The notes: generated from the sequence alone by a model not told the origin. Counted from the first letter of the stretch, positions 42,883-52,896 are shown. The stretch is DNA of 64,000 bases from Candidatus Goldiibacteriota bacterium HGW-Goldbacteria-1 (GCA_002839855.1 PGYV01000005.1:143824-207823); one strand, 5' to 3'. Numbers and translations are program-made.

Positions 42883-42885
42883 ATA

Positions 42886-44340
42886 CTACCCTTCTGTCTT
42901 TAAAATTATATTTTTCTTATACTTAATTTCATATTCATGAAGTGTTTCTATGTATTCTGTCTGAAGTTTTTCTTTTATCTTTTCGGGGACAAGAACCGCC
43001 ACGTTTTCTTCAAGCATCTTTTTGCATTCATACTTTATCTTTCTCATGTATTTTATGCAGATATTTTCATCCGTCAGTATTCTGCCGTGGCCGTTGCATT
43101 TGGGGCATTCTTCAAAATATATGTCTTCCACCCTTCTGCTGTCACGCTTTCTTGTAAGTTCCATAAGCCCAAATTCGCTTATATTCCCCACTTTATGAAA
43201 CATCTTGCTTTTAGCAAGTTCCTGTTCCATTACCTCTTTTACTTTTTTTCTGTTCTCTTCCGACTGCATGTCAATAAAATCAATTACTATAAGCCCGCCT
43301 AAGTTACGCAGTATTATCTGGCGCGCAATTTCCCTTGCCGCGTGAAGATTTACCGCAAGCAGGCTGGCTTCCACATCTTCCGCGCCTTTAAACTTGCCGC
43401 TGTTTATATCAAAGACTGTAAGGGCTTCTGTTAAATCTATTTTTATATAACCGCCTTTTTTGAACGAAACTATATTGCTGAATATCCCTTCCACCTGCCC
43501 CTGCAGGTTATAGTATTCAAACAGCGGGTCATTGCCTTCGTAAAGGTTAAGGTCAACCGTCCTGTTGTACGCCGTTTTCAGGTATTTTTCCATCTCTTCA
43601 TATATTTCCCTTGAATCGGTGACAATTGATGATGTATTGGAATCCAAATATTCCCTGACTATTTTTACCGGCAGGTTCTGCTCACAGTAAATCTGCGAAG
43701 GCGCTCGCGATGAATCCGCGGCTTTTTTTACCGCCTTCCACTTTTCGTGAAGCCCGCGTATCTCTTCCTGCAGGGCCGCGGCATCCGCGCCTTCCGCCTG
43801 TGTGCGCGCTATAATCCCGTAATCGCCGGGGATGTTATTTTTTGCATCCGCTATTATTGTTTTCAGCCTGTCCCTTTCACCATCATCCAAAATCCTTCTG
43901 GATACTCCGGTCTGTTTAAGGTAAGGGCTGTACACCACATAATACCCCGGCAGCATAAGGTTAGTGGTAAGCCTTGCGCCTTTTGTCTGATACGGTTCTT
44001 TAATCACCTGTACCAGAATTTCCTGCCCTTTTTCAAAAATACCGGTAATACTTTCCTGCGGCTTTATCACAGCGGCTTCGCTTACATCTTCAAGCATTCC
44101 CGATTCAGCTATGTTTGAAGAGTCAAAATATTCCCTTTCCGATAAAAAAGCCGGTTTGGCGTCGCCTATGTCCACAAAAACAAAATTCATTCCCGCCACA
44201 AGCTTTTCTATTTTTCCTTTATATATATTTCCCGCTTTGGCATAAACCTTTTTTTCTATGAAAAAATTACAAAGCCTGCCGTCTTCCGCTATAGCCACCG
44301 ACGTGTCAAAATCTTCCGAATTTATAAATATTTTTTTCAT
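42886..44340 (-). CDS. rng: Ribonuclease G/E family endoribonuclease
   Basis: A 484-residue RNase G-type enzyme: S1 RNA-binding domain (AGNIYKGKIEKL), RNase H-like and catalytic domains with Asp311 (TVFDINSGKF) and Asp354 (IVIDFIDM), then the Zn-link pair Cys412/Cys415 (CPKC). Short form without the RNase E scaffold. Processes 16S rRNA and mRNAs, and the E. coli gene (cafA) also neighbours mre genes. TAATG overlap with the rodA stop; the 3' end is close to the heptamer array. Confidence 0.93.
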   Translation of the reverse strand: MKKIFINSEDFDTSVAIAEDGRLCNFFIEKKVYAKAGNIYKGKIEKLVAGMNFVFVDIGDAKPAFLSEREYFDSSNIAESGMLEDVSEAAVIKPQESITGIFEKGQEILVQVIKEPYQTKGARLTTNLMLPGYYVVYSPYLKQTGVSRRILDDGERDRLKTIIADAKNNIPGDYGIIARTQAEGADAAALQEEIRGLHEKWKAVKKAADSSRAPSQIYCEQNLPVKIVREYLDSNTSSIVTDSREIYEEMEKYLKTAYNRTVDLNLYEGNDPLFEYYNLQGQVEGIFSNIVSFKKGGYIKIDLTEALTVFDINSGKFKGAEDVEASLLAVNLHAAREIARQIILRNLGGLIVIDFIDMQSEENRKKVKEVMEQELAKSKMFHKVGNISEFGLMELTRKRDSRRVEDIYFEECPKCNGHGRILTDENICIKYMRKIKYECKKMLEENVAVLVPEKIKEKLQTEYIETLHEYEIKYKKNIILKTEG

Positions 44341-45464
44341 TATTCTTCCGCCTTTATGTATTCCCTGTATATATTCTGAAGCATACCCAGGGCTGTCATC
44401 GTCACAATAACAGATGTCCCGCCGTAACTTAAAAGCGGCAATGTTATGCCGGCAACCGGCATTATTCCCATATTCATCCCGACATTAACAAAAAACTGCG
44501 CGAATATCATTGTCACAAGGGCTCCGCCAAGCATTTTACCTCCCGTAAACCTGCACAGTTTAATAATTTTAAGGGCTTCCATAATTAAAAACAGATATAT
44601 CCCTATAATTATCAGCCCTCCCCAAAGTCCAAACTCTTCGGCAAGTACGGCAAAAATAAAATCCGTATGTTTGATGGGTATGAAATTAAGCTGGCTTTGC
44701 GTCCCTTTACCCCAGCCCTTTCCCAACACCTCACCTGAACCAACGGCAATCTGCGATTGAATTACATTATAGCCCGACCCTAAAGGGTCAAGGTGCGGGT
44801 TTACAAACGTGTGAAGCCTTTGTTTCTGGTAATCATGCAGCGTGTAATACGCGACAGGAAGTATCAGCACCCCTATTATAAGTATTACCGAAAGTTTTTT
44901 TATGGGGATATTGCCAAGGAATAAAATGGCAAGCGTCATCGGGATAAGCATAAGCGCGCTTCCAAGGTCAGGCTGTTTTAATATCAAAAAGAACGGTATG
45001 AAAACAATAACAAAAACCAAAGCCAGATTTTTAAAAGAAAACGCTTCCTTCCCTTTTATTACAAGAAACCTGACGACCGTTGCCGCCACAACCAGCTTCA
45101 TAAATTCACTGGGCTGAAACCCGTGCCCGGCAATTTTCAGCCATCTCTGCGCTCCAAGGGAAGTGTGACCTACAATAAGAACAAGAATAAGCAGAAATAT
45201 AAATATTACAAAAAGGTGATTTGCCGCCGCTATCACAAGGTTATAATTAATATTGGCAATAATTATCATCAGAATAAAACCAATTCCATACCACACTGAC
45301 TGTTTTGAAAAAAACACTTTCCCTGCATCAGGCTCTGCGCTGTATATTCCAAGCAGCCCTATTCCCATAAGCAATATTGTGGCACCCAGCATAACCGGGT
45401 TCATATTCTTTGTATACTGACGCAGCTGTTCGGTAAGCTTAAAAATTCCCCTGAACTTTCTCAT
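44340..45464 (-). CDS. rodA: Rod-shape SEDS glycosyltransferase RodA
   Basis: A 374-residue SEDS-family protein with about ten TM helices; GSQRWLKI-like GAQRWLKIAG, PSEFMKL, KQPDLGSAL and GGTSVI motifs are typical. Peptidoglycan glycan polymerase that works with PBP2 under MreBCD control. ATG is placed directly after the mrdA stop; GGAG six bases upstream. Confidence 0.95.
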   Translation of the reverse strand: MRKFRGIFKLTEQLRQYTKNMNPVMLGATILLMGIGLLGIYSAEPDAGKVFFSKQSVWYGIGFILMIIIANINYNLVIAAANHLFVIFIFLLILVLIVGHTSLGAQRWLKIAGHGFQPSEFMKLVVAATVVRFLVIKGKEAFSFKNLALVFVIVFIPFFLILKQPDLGSALMLIPMTLAILFLGNIPIKKLSVILIIGVLILPVAYYTLHDYQKQRLHTFVNPHLDPLGSGYNVIQSQIAVGSGEVLGKGWGKGTQSQLNFIPIKHTDFIFAVLAEEFGLWGGLIIIGIYLFLIMEALKIIKLCRFTGGKMLGGALVTMIFAQFFVNVGMNMGIMPVAGITLPLLSYGGTSVIVTMTALGMLQNIYREYIKAEE

Positions 45465-47270
45465 CTAAAGCTCCTTTAGTGTTCTGAAATAAAAATCAAG
45501 CAGGTCTCCCGCTATCGGCGCAGCTGCATCGCCGCCGCCGCCGCCGTGTTCCAGCAGGACATATACGGCAATTTCCGGATTTTCAAAAGGCGCGTAACAC
45601 GAAAACATAGCATGGTTATCACCGTGAACGTTCTGAACAGTACCTGTCTTTCCTGCCACTTCAATACCCCTTACCTGTGAAGCCTTTCCTGTGCCTGCCC
45701 AATTGGTTACAACGCGCTTAAGCGCTATCTGCATTACCCTTATATTTTCTTTCTTCACATCAATTTCAAAAAGTTTTTTGGGCTCCGGATTCATAAATAT
45801 GCGCCTGTTATCCATTGTCACCGCTTTTAAAAGGCGCGGCTGCATGGCATAACCGCCGTTTGCCATTGCCGCCATAATGTTAAGTATCTGCAGCGGCGTG
45901 CTTGTAATATAACCCTGTCCGATAGCCATCATAACTGTATTTCCGGGAAACCACGGCGTTCTGGATATCCTTCTTTTCCATTCCCTTGTGGGTACCAATC
46001 CTGATTTTTCTCCGGGAAGATCAATTCCTGATTTTTGCCCCAGCCCGAACATGACAGAGTATTTATATAATAACTCCACCGTCATCTTAAGGGAAACCTT
46101 ATAGAAATATATGTCACACGACTGCTCTATTGCCTTATAAAAACTTACCCATCCGTGCCCCGTCCTCTTCCAGCATTTATACGGCCAGGTTTTTATCCAG
46201 TATATTCCTTCGCAGAAAAACGCGTCATCTGTTTTTACAATATTCTCATTAAGCGCGCCGGAACCTGTTACAATTTTATAAATTGAACCCGGAGAATACA
46301 GCCCCTGTATGGCCCTGTTATTAAGCGGATTTGCTTTGTCCCTTAAAATCTTTTTCCAGTATTTCGCATTTATCCTGCCGCTGAAATTATTAAGGTCATA
46401 GTCAGGTTTTGATACCATGCACAATATATCGCCTGTTTTGGGTTCAAGCGCTATTATTACGCCGTTAAAATCCGAATTTGCCATCAGCTGTTCCGCGTAT
46501 TTCTGAAGCCTGAAATCAATTGTAAGCACCAGATTTTTTCCCTGCTGCGATTCAACTTTTTCCGCTATCTTTTTCTGCCTTCCCATAGCGTCAGTAATAA
46601 TATAAACTAGGCCGTCTTTTCCCCTTAACATTTTGTCATAATAGTTTTCTATACCCGTATGCCCTATTATGTCGCCTGGCCTGTACCCTTTATATTTTGT
46701 GTTCTTTATCTGATTCGCGGTTATTTCCCCGGTATACCCAATAACATGCGAAGCAAGGCTTCCGTAAGGGTACTGCCTTTGGGGTTCCTGTAAAACCGTG
46801 ATACCGTTTACTTCAACTGTTTTTTCGGTAAGTTCTGACAGCTGCCTTAATGTAAGCGCCCGCCTTAATATTATCGGTTCAAACACATGAACACCGCTTG
46901 CCTGAATTTTTTCCTCTATTTCTGAAGGTTCTATTTCAAGCACATCCGCAATTTCCCTTATAACCTTTTCCATTTTATTATTGGTCTTAAAATAATACGG
47001 AATTATACCGGCTGAATAAGCGGGGGAATTTGTAACTATAGCCCTGTAATTGCGGTCATATATATATCCACGCGGAGCGCTTTCCCTGACAAACGTCACG
47101 CTGTTGGATTCGGCAAGTTTAGCGTAATAACCGCCTTTAATTACCTGAAGATAAAACAACCTTCCGGCAAGTATCATTACAGCTATGGCTGCCACCCAGC
47201 CATAAAATTTAACCCTTAAAAAATTCTGATAAACTGATTTTATATTTTCGCGAATATCGTTTTTAACCAT
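45465..47270 (-). CDS. mrdA: Penicillin-binding protein 2
   Basis: A 601-residue class B PBP. One N-terminal TM helix, dimerisation domain, and a transpeptidase with SIYK (nucleophile Ser), SCD (SxN-type) and KTGT motifs. Cross-links peptidoglycan during elongation. The first ATG lies within the mreD 3' end (31 bp overlap). GC-rich Gly-repeat EHGGGGGDAAA is near the C-terminus. Partner of RodA. Confidence 0.95.
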   Translation of the reverse strand: MVKNDIRENIKSVYQNFLRVKFYGWVAAIAVMILAGRLFYLQVIKGGYYAKLAESNSVTFVRESAPRGYIYDRNYRAIVTNSPAYSAGIIPYYFKTNNKMEKVIREIADVLEIEPSEIEEKIQASGVHVFEPIILRRALTLRQLSELTEKTVEVNGITVLQEPQRQYPYGSLASHVIGYTGEITANQIKNTKYKGYRPGDIIGHTGIENYYDKMLRGKDGLVYIITDAMGRQKKIAEKVESQQGKNLVLTIDFRLQKYAEQLMANSDFNGVIIALEPKTGDILCMVSKPDYDLNNFSGRINAKYWKKILRDKANPLNNRAIQGLYSPGSIYKIVTGSGALNENIVKTDDAFFCEGIYWIKTWPYKCWKRTGHGWVSFYKAIEQSCDIYFYKVSLKMTVELLYKYSVMFGLGQKSGIDLPGEKSGLVPTREWKRRISRTPWFPGNTVMMAIGQGYITSTPLQILNIMAAMANGGYAMQPRLLKAVTMDNRRIFMNPEPKKLFEIDVKKENIRVMQIALKRVVTNWAGTGKASQVRGIEVAGKTGTVQNVHGDNHAMFSCYAPFENPEIAVYVLLEHGGGGGDAAAPIAGDLLDFYFRTLKEL

Positions 47271-47746
47271 CTTGCCCCTTCTCCGTTATAAAGTTCAGAT
47301 ATTTTCAGGACAAAAATTCCGGTTATCGCTGTTGCCATAAAAAACTTAACCGCAGAAAACGGAAACACCGCGGAACCAATTCCCCAATAAAACAAAGATG
47401 CGGACATCCACTGTAATGACACGGCAGTTGCCGCCCCGCACGCCATAATGACCGACCGGGCTATGAAATTTTCTTTATAAAAGTTGGCGTAAATAAACTT
47501 AAACACAAAAAAAGTCACAAGCCCCGCGCACAAACCGCCGCCAAAATAAGGCATAGTAAGCGCGTCCATGTACGAATACATAATTATGGCGGCAAATGCC
47601 GCAAGCGTATCCCTTTTTTGCATTACAAGGATGCTTAAGGTTATAAATGCCATATCCACGCCGTGAATTAAGCTTCCAGGAATAAAACTGTAAGCGTGCA
47701 CGGCTGCAGCGACAAACATAATAAGAATTAAATTAAAAGTTTTGAT
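47240..47746 (-). CDS. mreD: Rod shape-determining protein MreD, probable ATC start
   Basis: A polytopic MreD-like protein, 159 residues from ATG 47719 or 168 from an in-frame ATC at 47746. The ATG form starts in the middle of the first TM helix and has no SD at a normal distance. Nine codons upstream, ATC lies seven bases after GGAG and gives KTFNLILIMFVAAAVHAYSF, a normal MreD N-terminus. I prefer the ATC start, but there is no proof. Part of the mreB-C-D series. Confidence 0.7.
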   Translation of the reverse strand: MKTFNLILIMFVAAAVHAYSFIPGSLIHGVDMAFITLSILVMQKRDTLAAFAAIIMYSYMDALTMPYFGGGLCAGLVTFFVFKFIYANFYKENFIARSVIMACGAATAVSLQWMSASLFYWGIGSAVFPFSAVKFFMATAITGIFVLKISELYNGEGARWLKTIFAKI

Positions 47747-47758
47747 GTTAAAACTCCT

Positions 47759-48553
47759 TTATTTTTTACGGACTACAAGTACTTCCCTTACAGTATTTGT
47801 ATTTACATAAGGCTTTATTCGGACTACAAGAGAAAGGTTATTGCTTTTTTTATCCACCGCTATAACTTCGCCGATTTTAATACCCGCCGGAAAAGAAGCG
47901 CCAAGTTCGGAAGTTAAAATTATATCCCCAAGCTGTACATCTTCTTCTTTTGGGACGTATTTCAGTTCACAGATGTTATTTCCCGCGCCTATCAGAATTC
48001 CCGCCACACCGCTTCGTTCCACCCTTGCGCTTATGCTGCTTTTTACATCCGTTAAAAGTTGAACCATACAGGTGGAAGCGCCGACGCTTGATACCCTTCC
48101 AAGCACGCCTCCGGGCGCGAATACGCCGTCGCCCTCTTCCACACCGTCATTTGACCCTTTATCAAGTGCGTAAAACTGAATAAACCCGCTGCCTGTGCTT
48201 ATGGCATTGGCGGGTGTCCTTACCCTTTTACCGTAAGCTTCATTGTCATTTAAGGATTTTAAACGGCCAAGCCTTGCCAGTTCCGCACGAAGCGACTGGT
48301 TTTCCATATCAAGGGCCATATTTTTTTGGGTTAAATATTGAATGTTTTTTCCGGCATTGAAGAGATGTTTTATTGACTTTGCTGTGTCCGTTGTATAAAA
48401 AACAAAGTCCCCTGTTTTTTCCTGAACAGAATGGGCAGCCTTTGCAACAGGGGCGGCTGCCCCTTTTTTCCATGCAAATATCCCGGCAATTATGGTAATT
48501 ACAATAACTGCCGAGTAAAATAACTTTTGTGAGAGTTTAAGCCTTCGTTTCAT
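47759..48553 (-). CDS. mreC: Rod shape-determining protein MreC
   Basis: A 264-residue protein with one N-terminal TM helix, a coiled coil (residues ~70-105) and a beta-rich periplasmic domain with YALDKGSNDGVEEGDGV, LLTDVKSSISARVERSG and GDIILTSELGASFPAGIKIG. Links MreB to the periplasmic wall machinery. 9 bp after mreB. Confidence 0.95.
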   Translation of the reverse strand: MKRRLKLSQKLFYSAVIVITIIAGIFAWKKGAAAPVAKAAHSVQEKTGDFVFYTTDTAKSIKHLFNAGKNIQYLTQKNMALDMENQSLRAELARLGRLKSLNDNEAYGKRVRTPANAISTGSGFIQFYALDKGSNDGVEEGDGVFAPGGVLGRVSSVGASTCMVQLLTDVKSSISARVERSGVAGILIGAGNNICELKYVPKEEDVQLGDIILTSELGASFPAGIKIGEVIAVDKKSNNLSLVVRIKPYVNTNTVREVLVVRKK

Positions 48554-48562
48554 CTTCCCTTT

Positions 48563-49612
48563 TTAAGAAGCAATGTGCGTTTCTTCGCCTTCAAAAGAGA
48601 GCCTTCTTAAGACGTCAAGCTGCTCTTCAAGCATCTTGCCGGCGCCTTTTACGACGCATTCCTGGGGGGACTCGCCAATGTGAACCGGCACTCCGGTTTC
48701 CTCCCTTAACTTCTTGTCGAAATTCCTAAGCTGCGCTCCGCCGCCGGTCAGCACAATACCCTTGTCAATTATGTCGGCCGCAAGTTCCGGTTTGGTCTGT
48801 TCAAGCGTAAACTTGATGCCGTCAATTATTTTGGTTATCGGCTCTTCAATGGCTATTGCCATTTCGTCCGAATTTATTCTTATTGTCCTTGGAAGCCCTG
48901 TTGTTAAATCGCTTCCCTTTACATCCATTTCTTCTGTCTTGTCAAGTTTAATGGCGCAGCCGATCTGAATCTTTATTTTTTCGGCTGTGCGCTCCCCAAC
49001 GTGGATATTATATGCTTTTTTAAGATATGCTGTTATGGCATCATCAAACTTATCGCCGGCAGTCCTGATTGAATTAAAAACAACAAGGCCTCCCATTGAA
49101 ATTACCGCTACTTCAGTTGTTCCGCCGCCGATATCTACAACCATATGGCCCACCGGATCTTCTACAGGAAGGCCCGCGCCTATTGCCGCTGCCATTGGTT
49201 CATCAATAAGATAAACTTCCCTTGCGCCCGCCTGAATCGCGGATTCGCGTACGGCGCGCCTTTCAACCGGCGTTACGCCTTTAGGAACGGATATGGCAAT
49301 TCTTGGGCTTACAAGCGAATGCCTGTTATGTACTTTTACGATGAAATATCTTAACATCTTTTCTGTTACGTTAAAGTCAGCTATAACACCGTCTTTCATC
49401 GGCCTTATTGCCTGCACGTCTCCGGGAGTTTTGCCTACCATTTCTTTCGCGGCATTACCCACGGCAATTACTTCGCGGCCTTTGTAAAGCGCCACAATTG
49501 ACGGCTCTTTTAATACGATTCCTTTGCCTTTAAGATATACAAGCGTCGTGGCCGTTCCAAGGTCAATGGCCATGTCGTTGGAAAACATTCCAAGAAAATA
49601 ATCCAATATCAT
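48563..49612 (-). CDS. mreB: Rod shape-determining actin homologue MreB
   Basis: A 349-residue actin-fold protein: [63 protein letters not shown] and [17 protein letters not shown]. Membrane-bound filaments guide lateral wall growth. ATG directly follows the stop of the 88-residue gene. Heads mreBCD. Confidence 0.97.
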   Translation of the reverse strand: MILDYFLGMFSNDMAIDLGTATTLVYLKGKGIVLKEPSIVALYKGREVIAVGNAAKEMVGKTPGDVQAIRPMKDGVIADFNVTEKMLRYFIVKVHNRHSLVSPRIAISVPKGVTPVERRAVRESAIQAGAREVYLIDEPMAAAIGAGLPVEDPVGHMVVDIGGGTTEVAVISMGGLVVFNSIRTAGDKFDDAITAYLKKAYNIHVGERTAEKIKIQIGCAIKLDKTEEMDVKGSDLTTGLPRTIRINSDEMAIAIEEPITKIIDGIKFTLEQTKPELAADIIDKGIVLTGGGAQLRNFDKKLREETGVPVHIGESPQECVVKGAGKMLEEQLDVLRRLSFEGEETHIAS

Positions 49613-49879
49613 TTATTTTTTCCCCTTTCCCTTTACAACTTTCTTAGGCGCTGCCTTTTTAGCTGTTTTGGGGGCTGTTTTTGCGGCTGTTTTTGCCGGC
49701 TTTTTCTCTACTGACTTTTTAGTATCCGCCTTTACTGATGGTGCGGGCGCGGAAGCAGATGACCCTTTTTTATTCATAAATTTTTCAAAATCAAATCCGC
49801 CCCACTCTATCATTCCCTGAAGGACCACAAGCCCTATTAATAACAATAAAAGCAATACCCCTAAAATTACTCCAACCAT
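49613..49879 (-). CDS. Membrane-anchored small protein with basic Lys/Ala/Pro tail, before mreB
   Basis: An 88-residue protein. One N-terminal TM helix (residues ~2-24), a short acidic linker (WGGFDFEKFMNKKG), then a tail of Lys, Ala, Pro, Thr repeats (KKPAKTAAKTAPKTAKKAAPKK) like a histone-H1 or HU-tail domain. Tail would face the cytoplasm if the helix is N-out, so it could bind DNA, RNA or acidic lipid near the elongation machinery. Not a recognised Mre partner. AGGAGG precedes the ATG and no gap separates it from mreB. Confidence 0.7.
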   Translation of the reverse strand: MVGVILGVLLLLLLIGLVVLQGMIEWGGFDFEKFMNKKGSSASAPAPSVKADTKKSVEKKPAKTAAKTAPKTAKKAAPKKVVKGKGKK

Positions 49880-49939
49880 AAATAATACCTCCTGAAATAT
49901 AATTTTTTAATTAAGTGTTTTACCGTTGAAATCAGAAAA

Positions 49940-49968
49940 ATTATAACAAAATAAGGGGGTATTGGCAA
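49940..49968 (-). promoter_or_regulatory. Sigma-70-type promoter of the mre operon
   Basis: Minus-strand TTGCCA (49963-49968), 17 bp spacer, TATAAT (49940-49945), about 60 bases before the 88-residue gene. Confidence 0.75.
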
Positions 49969-49978
49969 CCACAAATAA

Positions 49979-50114
49979 AGACAGCTTACAACTTACAACT
50001 TACAGCTTACAACTTACAGCTTACAACTTACAGATTACAACTTACAGCTTACAACTTACAGCTTACAACTTGTTACTTGCAACTTGTTACTTGCAACTTG
50101 TTACTTGCAACTAC
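49979..50114. repeat. Period-7 tandem array abutting btuB stop
   Basis: Units AACTTAC, AGCTTAC, then TTGTTAC/TTGCAAC, in seven-base register, ending about 6-8 bases from the btuB stop (50120-50122). Confidence 0.8.
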
Positions 50115-50119
50115 CTACC

Positions 50120-52102
50120 CTAAAATGTGACATTCACTCCCGCGTTAATGGTTCTGCCGCGCATGGGGTGCTTATTTACCACCTGATATTCCCTGTTATC
50201 CAGCACATTATCCACGTTTGCGAATATTGACGCGTTTTCACTTATTATGTGCCTTGCGGACAGGTCGTAAATATAGTATTCTTTCATGTATTCCCCCGCA
50301 TTATCCAGCCTTGAATCAATATACCTTACGCCGGCGGAGAGTTTTGTATTAAAAGGCAGTTTGAATTCCGCCTTTGCATAAACGCTGTCTTCCGGGCTGT
50401 ATGAAAGTTTTTTGCCTGTAATAGCGTCCCTTGCGTCAAGATATGAATATGCGCCTGTTATGGTTACAAAATCAAAAAGCGTGAATTCCGCTTCTAATTC
50501 CGCTCCAAGTATAACGGCGCGGTCCAGGTTTACCGGAGATGATACATCATATGTCATATACCCATCCGTTTCTGTAACCCACCTTATCATATCCGTCACA
50601 TCACGGCGGTAAAGCACTATTTTTTCAGACATATTTCCGTCTTTTTTTGTTATTCCCGCCTCGTATGACATTGCTTTTTCCGGCTTAAGCGCCTGATTTC
50701 CCTTTGTCGTGCTGGTATAAACACCGTAAAAATCCAGCGTTTCATCCCAGAATAAATCACCAAACGTGGGTTCAGAAAATGCCTGTGATACAGAGGCAAA
50801 AACGTCTGTGCTTTCCGCCAGCGCGTATCTTGCGCCGCCGCTGAAACTTGTAACCATGCCATAAACCGAATGCACATCTTCCCTTACCGCGGCTGTTAAA
50901 ACAAGTTTTTCAAAAAGGTAAGCGGTTGCATTTGTAATCACCGCATGATTGCCTGTTGATTTATTTCCGGTCTTTAAACTTTTGGCGCTTTTATTTGAAA
51001 ACTCATACCCGCCGTATACATTTACAGGGCCTGCCGTATACGAAGACATTACACTTACCTTTCCTTCGTTTTTAATATGCCTGTCATTCACAAAGATATC
51101 GGGATTTTTAAATGCAAGGTCGCCGCCTCTGTAATAACCGCTTACCACAACCTTTGTTTCGTTAAACTTTAATGTCTCTTCCGCGCCCAGCGCGAATATT
51201 TCATCAAACTGTTTTGCCAAAGGCGACGGCCCAAACTGATTAAAAGGTATGCCTTCTTCACGCTTCATATAATAACCTGATATTTTTGAATCTATCGCGT
51301 CGCCTGAAAAAGAAAGCCTTGCCCCCGCCGAACGCTTTAAAAAACCGGAATTTTCCATATAACCGCTGCTTTTTTCTTCATTGCCTGTTATCGAATACTT
51401 AACCCCTGCTATCTTATAATCCGAAGACAGCGAATACTTCTGAAAATCATCAGAACCATAAGAAACTGACAGATCTGCAATTGTCATTTTCTTTTTTTCT
51501 TTAAGCAGGTTTACAACGCCGGCTGCCGCGTCAGCGCCGTATATGGACGACATTCCGCCTTTTATCACTTCTATTCTGCCTACCCCGGACATTTCCACCA
51601 TGTTCAAGTCCACGCCGCCGGTAAAAATATCATTAAGCGGAATCCCTTCATAAAGCACCAGCGACTGTTTGGAAGAAGCTCCGCGCATATTAAGAGAAGA
51701 TAAACCTTCATAAGGTCCGTATTTTAAAACCGACAACCCCGGAATTTCCGACAGGGCTTCTTCCAGTTTAAGGTAAGCCGCGGCTTTTATTTTTTCTTCA
51801 GTTATAATATTTATACTTCTGGTGACAAGGCCTTCGTATTCGGCCATTTTTCTTGCAGTCACCACAATTTCGCCAAGCGAATTATCCGCCGCCGGTGTTG
51901 CCGCAGCCTTGGGTTTAAAATCATACAAACCGGTATTCTTGCCCGGCTGCGGCGGAGGCACCTGCTGGATTGCATTATCGCCGGCTGCGTTTCCGCCCTG
52001 CGATTCATAAATAGACTGAATGCTGTTGTAATCGTTGGTAAAACCAATTGCCGCTGCCGAAAAAACAATAACCGCTAAAAAAACAAATAATAATCTTTTC
52101 AT
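50120..52102 (-). CDS. btuB: TonB-dependent outer-membrane receptor (BtuB-like)
   Basis: A 660-residue precursor with a signal peptide (~1-20), a linker with PPPQPGK, TonB box EIVVTARK, a plug domain (INIITEEKI, LNMRGASSKQSL, GRIEVIKGGMSSIYGADAAAGVVNLL) and a 22-strand barrel ending RGRTINAGVNVTF. The operon (riboswitch, cobO, btuFCD) points to cobalamin; sequence alone fits siderophore receptors too. GGAGG precedes ATG. Last gene of the B12 unit. Confidence 0.88.
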   Translation of the reverse strand: MKRLLFVFLAVIVFSAAAIGFTNDYNSIQSIYESQGGNAAGDNAIQQVPPPQPGKNTGLYDFKPKAAATPAADNSLGEIVVTARKMAEYEGLVTRSINIITEEKIKAAAYLKLEEALSEIPGLSVLKYGPYEGLSSLNMRGASSKQSLVLYEGIPLNDIFTGGVDLNMVEMSGVGRIEVIKGGMSSIYGADAAAGVVNLLKEKKKMTIADLSVSYGSDDFQKYSLSSDYKIAGVKYSITGNEEKSSGYMENSGFLKRSAGARLSFSGDAIDSKISGYYMKREEGIPFNQFGPSPLAKQFDEIFALGAEETLKFNETKVVVSGYYRGGDLAFKNPDIFVNDRHIKNEGKVSVMSSYTAGPVNVYGGYEFSNKSAKSLKTGNKSTGNHAVITNATAYLFEKLVLTAAVREDVHSVYGMVTSFSGGARYALAESTDVFASVSQAFSEPTFGDLFWDETLDFYGVYTSTTKGNQALKPEKAMSYEAGITKKDGNMSEKIVLYRRDVTDMIRWVTETDGYMTYDVSSPVNLDRAVILGAELEAEFTLFDFVTITGAYSYLDARDAITGKKLSYSPEDSVYAKAEFKLPFNTKLSAGVRYIDSRLDNAGEYMKEYYIYDLSARHIISENASIFANVDNVLDNREYQVVNKHPMRGRTINAGVNVTF

Positions 52103-52118
52103 CTTTCCTCCATAAAAT

Positions 52119-52895
52119 TTATATTTTTAAAAAAATATTATTTTTTCCTGTTATCTGATTCCGGGATAACCCGAACCCATTAAAGCCATAAGCTTCTTTA
52201 ATGTTATTTTCAGACAGCACAACTTCAGGCGCACCTGCAGCCATAACCTTGCCGCCGTTCATCAGTATTACGTTGTCCGCAGTTTCAAAAACCGCATTGA
52301 TGTCATGCGTAACCATTATAACGGTTCTGCCTTTGTCCCTGTACCCGCGGATTATTTCATAAACCTTTGCCTGATGCCCTATATCAAGAAAAGCAGACGG
52401 CTCGTCCAGAAGCATTGCCCCGGCATCCTGTGCCGCGGCGCGCGCCAAAAGCGCAAGCCTCTTTTCCCCGCCTGAAAGCGTCCTGAATTCACGGCTGCTT
52501 TTATCCGCCATGTCAGCTGATTCCAGCGCTTTTTCCACCGCTTTTATATCTTCCGGATTTAAAATCCCAAGCGCGCTTCCGTGCGGCCGCCTTCCCATTG
52601 ATGCTATTTCCTTAACCGTGTAGGCAAATTCCTGTTCTTCAGACTGCGGGACGTAAGAAAATATTCTGCCCTTTTCAGTATTTGATATTTTTTTCATTTC
52701 CCTGCCATCAACAGTAATAATACCTTCATGCCTGCCGGCTATTCCGGCAATAAGTTTTAAAAGCGTGGTTTTGCCCGCGCCGTTTCTGCCCGCTATGACA
52801 GTCAGAGCGCCTATTGGTATTTCAAGGGACGCAATATCAAGTGTAAAGTCACGGCCATATTTAAAGATTACGGATGAAAGTTTTATACCATTCAT
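52119..52895 (-). CDS. btuD: ABC transporter ATPase for B12 (FecE/BtuD-like)
   Basis: A 258-residue ATPase: Walker A GRNGAGKTTLL, signature LSGGEKR, Walker B AMLLDEPSA, switch VTHD. Powers BtuCD-F import. It lies 1 bp after btuC; the riboswitch operon supports cobalamin over iron. Confidence 0.9.
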   Translation of the reverse strand: MNGIKLSSVIFKYGRDFTLDIASLEIPIGALTVIAGRNGAGKTTLLKLIAGIAGRHEGIITVDGREMKKISNTEKGRIFSYVPQSEEQEFAYTVKEIASMGRRPHGSALGILNPEDIKAVEKALESADMADKSSREFRTLSGGEKRLALLARAAAQDAGAMLLDEPSAFLDIGHQAKVYEIIRGYRDKGRTVIMVTHDINAVFETADNVILMNGGKVMAAGAPEVVLSENNIKEAYGFNGFGLSRNQITGKNNIFLKI

Positions 52896-52896
52896 A

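Larger units (their letters stand above)
42080..42885. other. Large repeat-filled intergenic region (815 bp) with no gene
   Basis: Between the sensor-operon start and the rng stop. Contents in order: an AT-rich 200 bp (possible promoter, none clear), REP B (42335), degenerate REP A (42421), REP D (42472) and a long heptamer array (42540-42882). Directly upstream of the B12-sensor gene no riboswitch was recognised. Confidence 0.8.

Noticed and set aside
45820-45846. REP B-like sequence (TTAAAAGGCGCGGCTGC) inside mrdA
   Set aside because: It is in frame within a conserved part of PBP2 (QPRLLKAV), the plus-strand tail is CTGC and not CTAC, and no break in the protein is seen. Probably chance.
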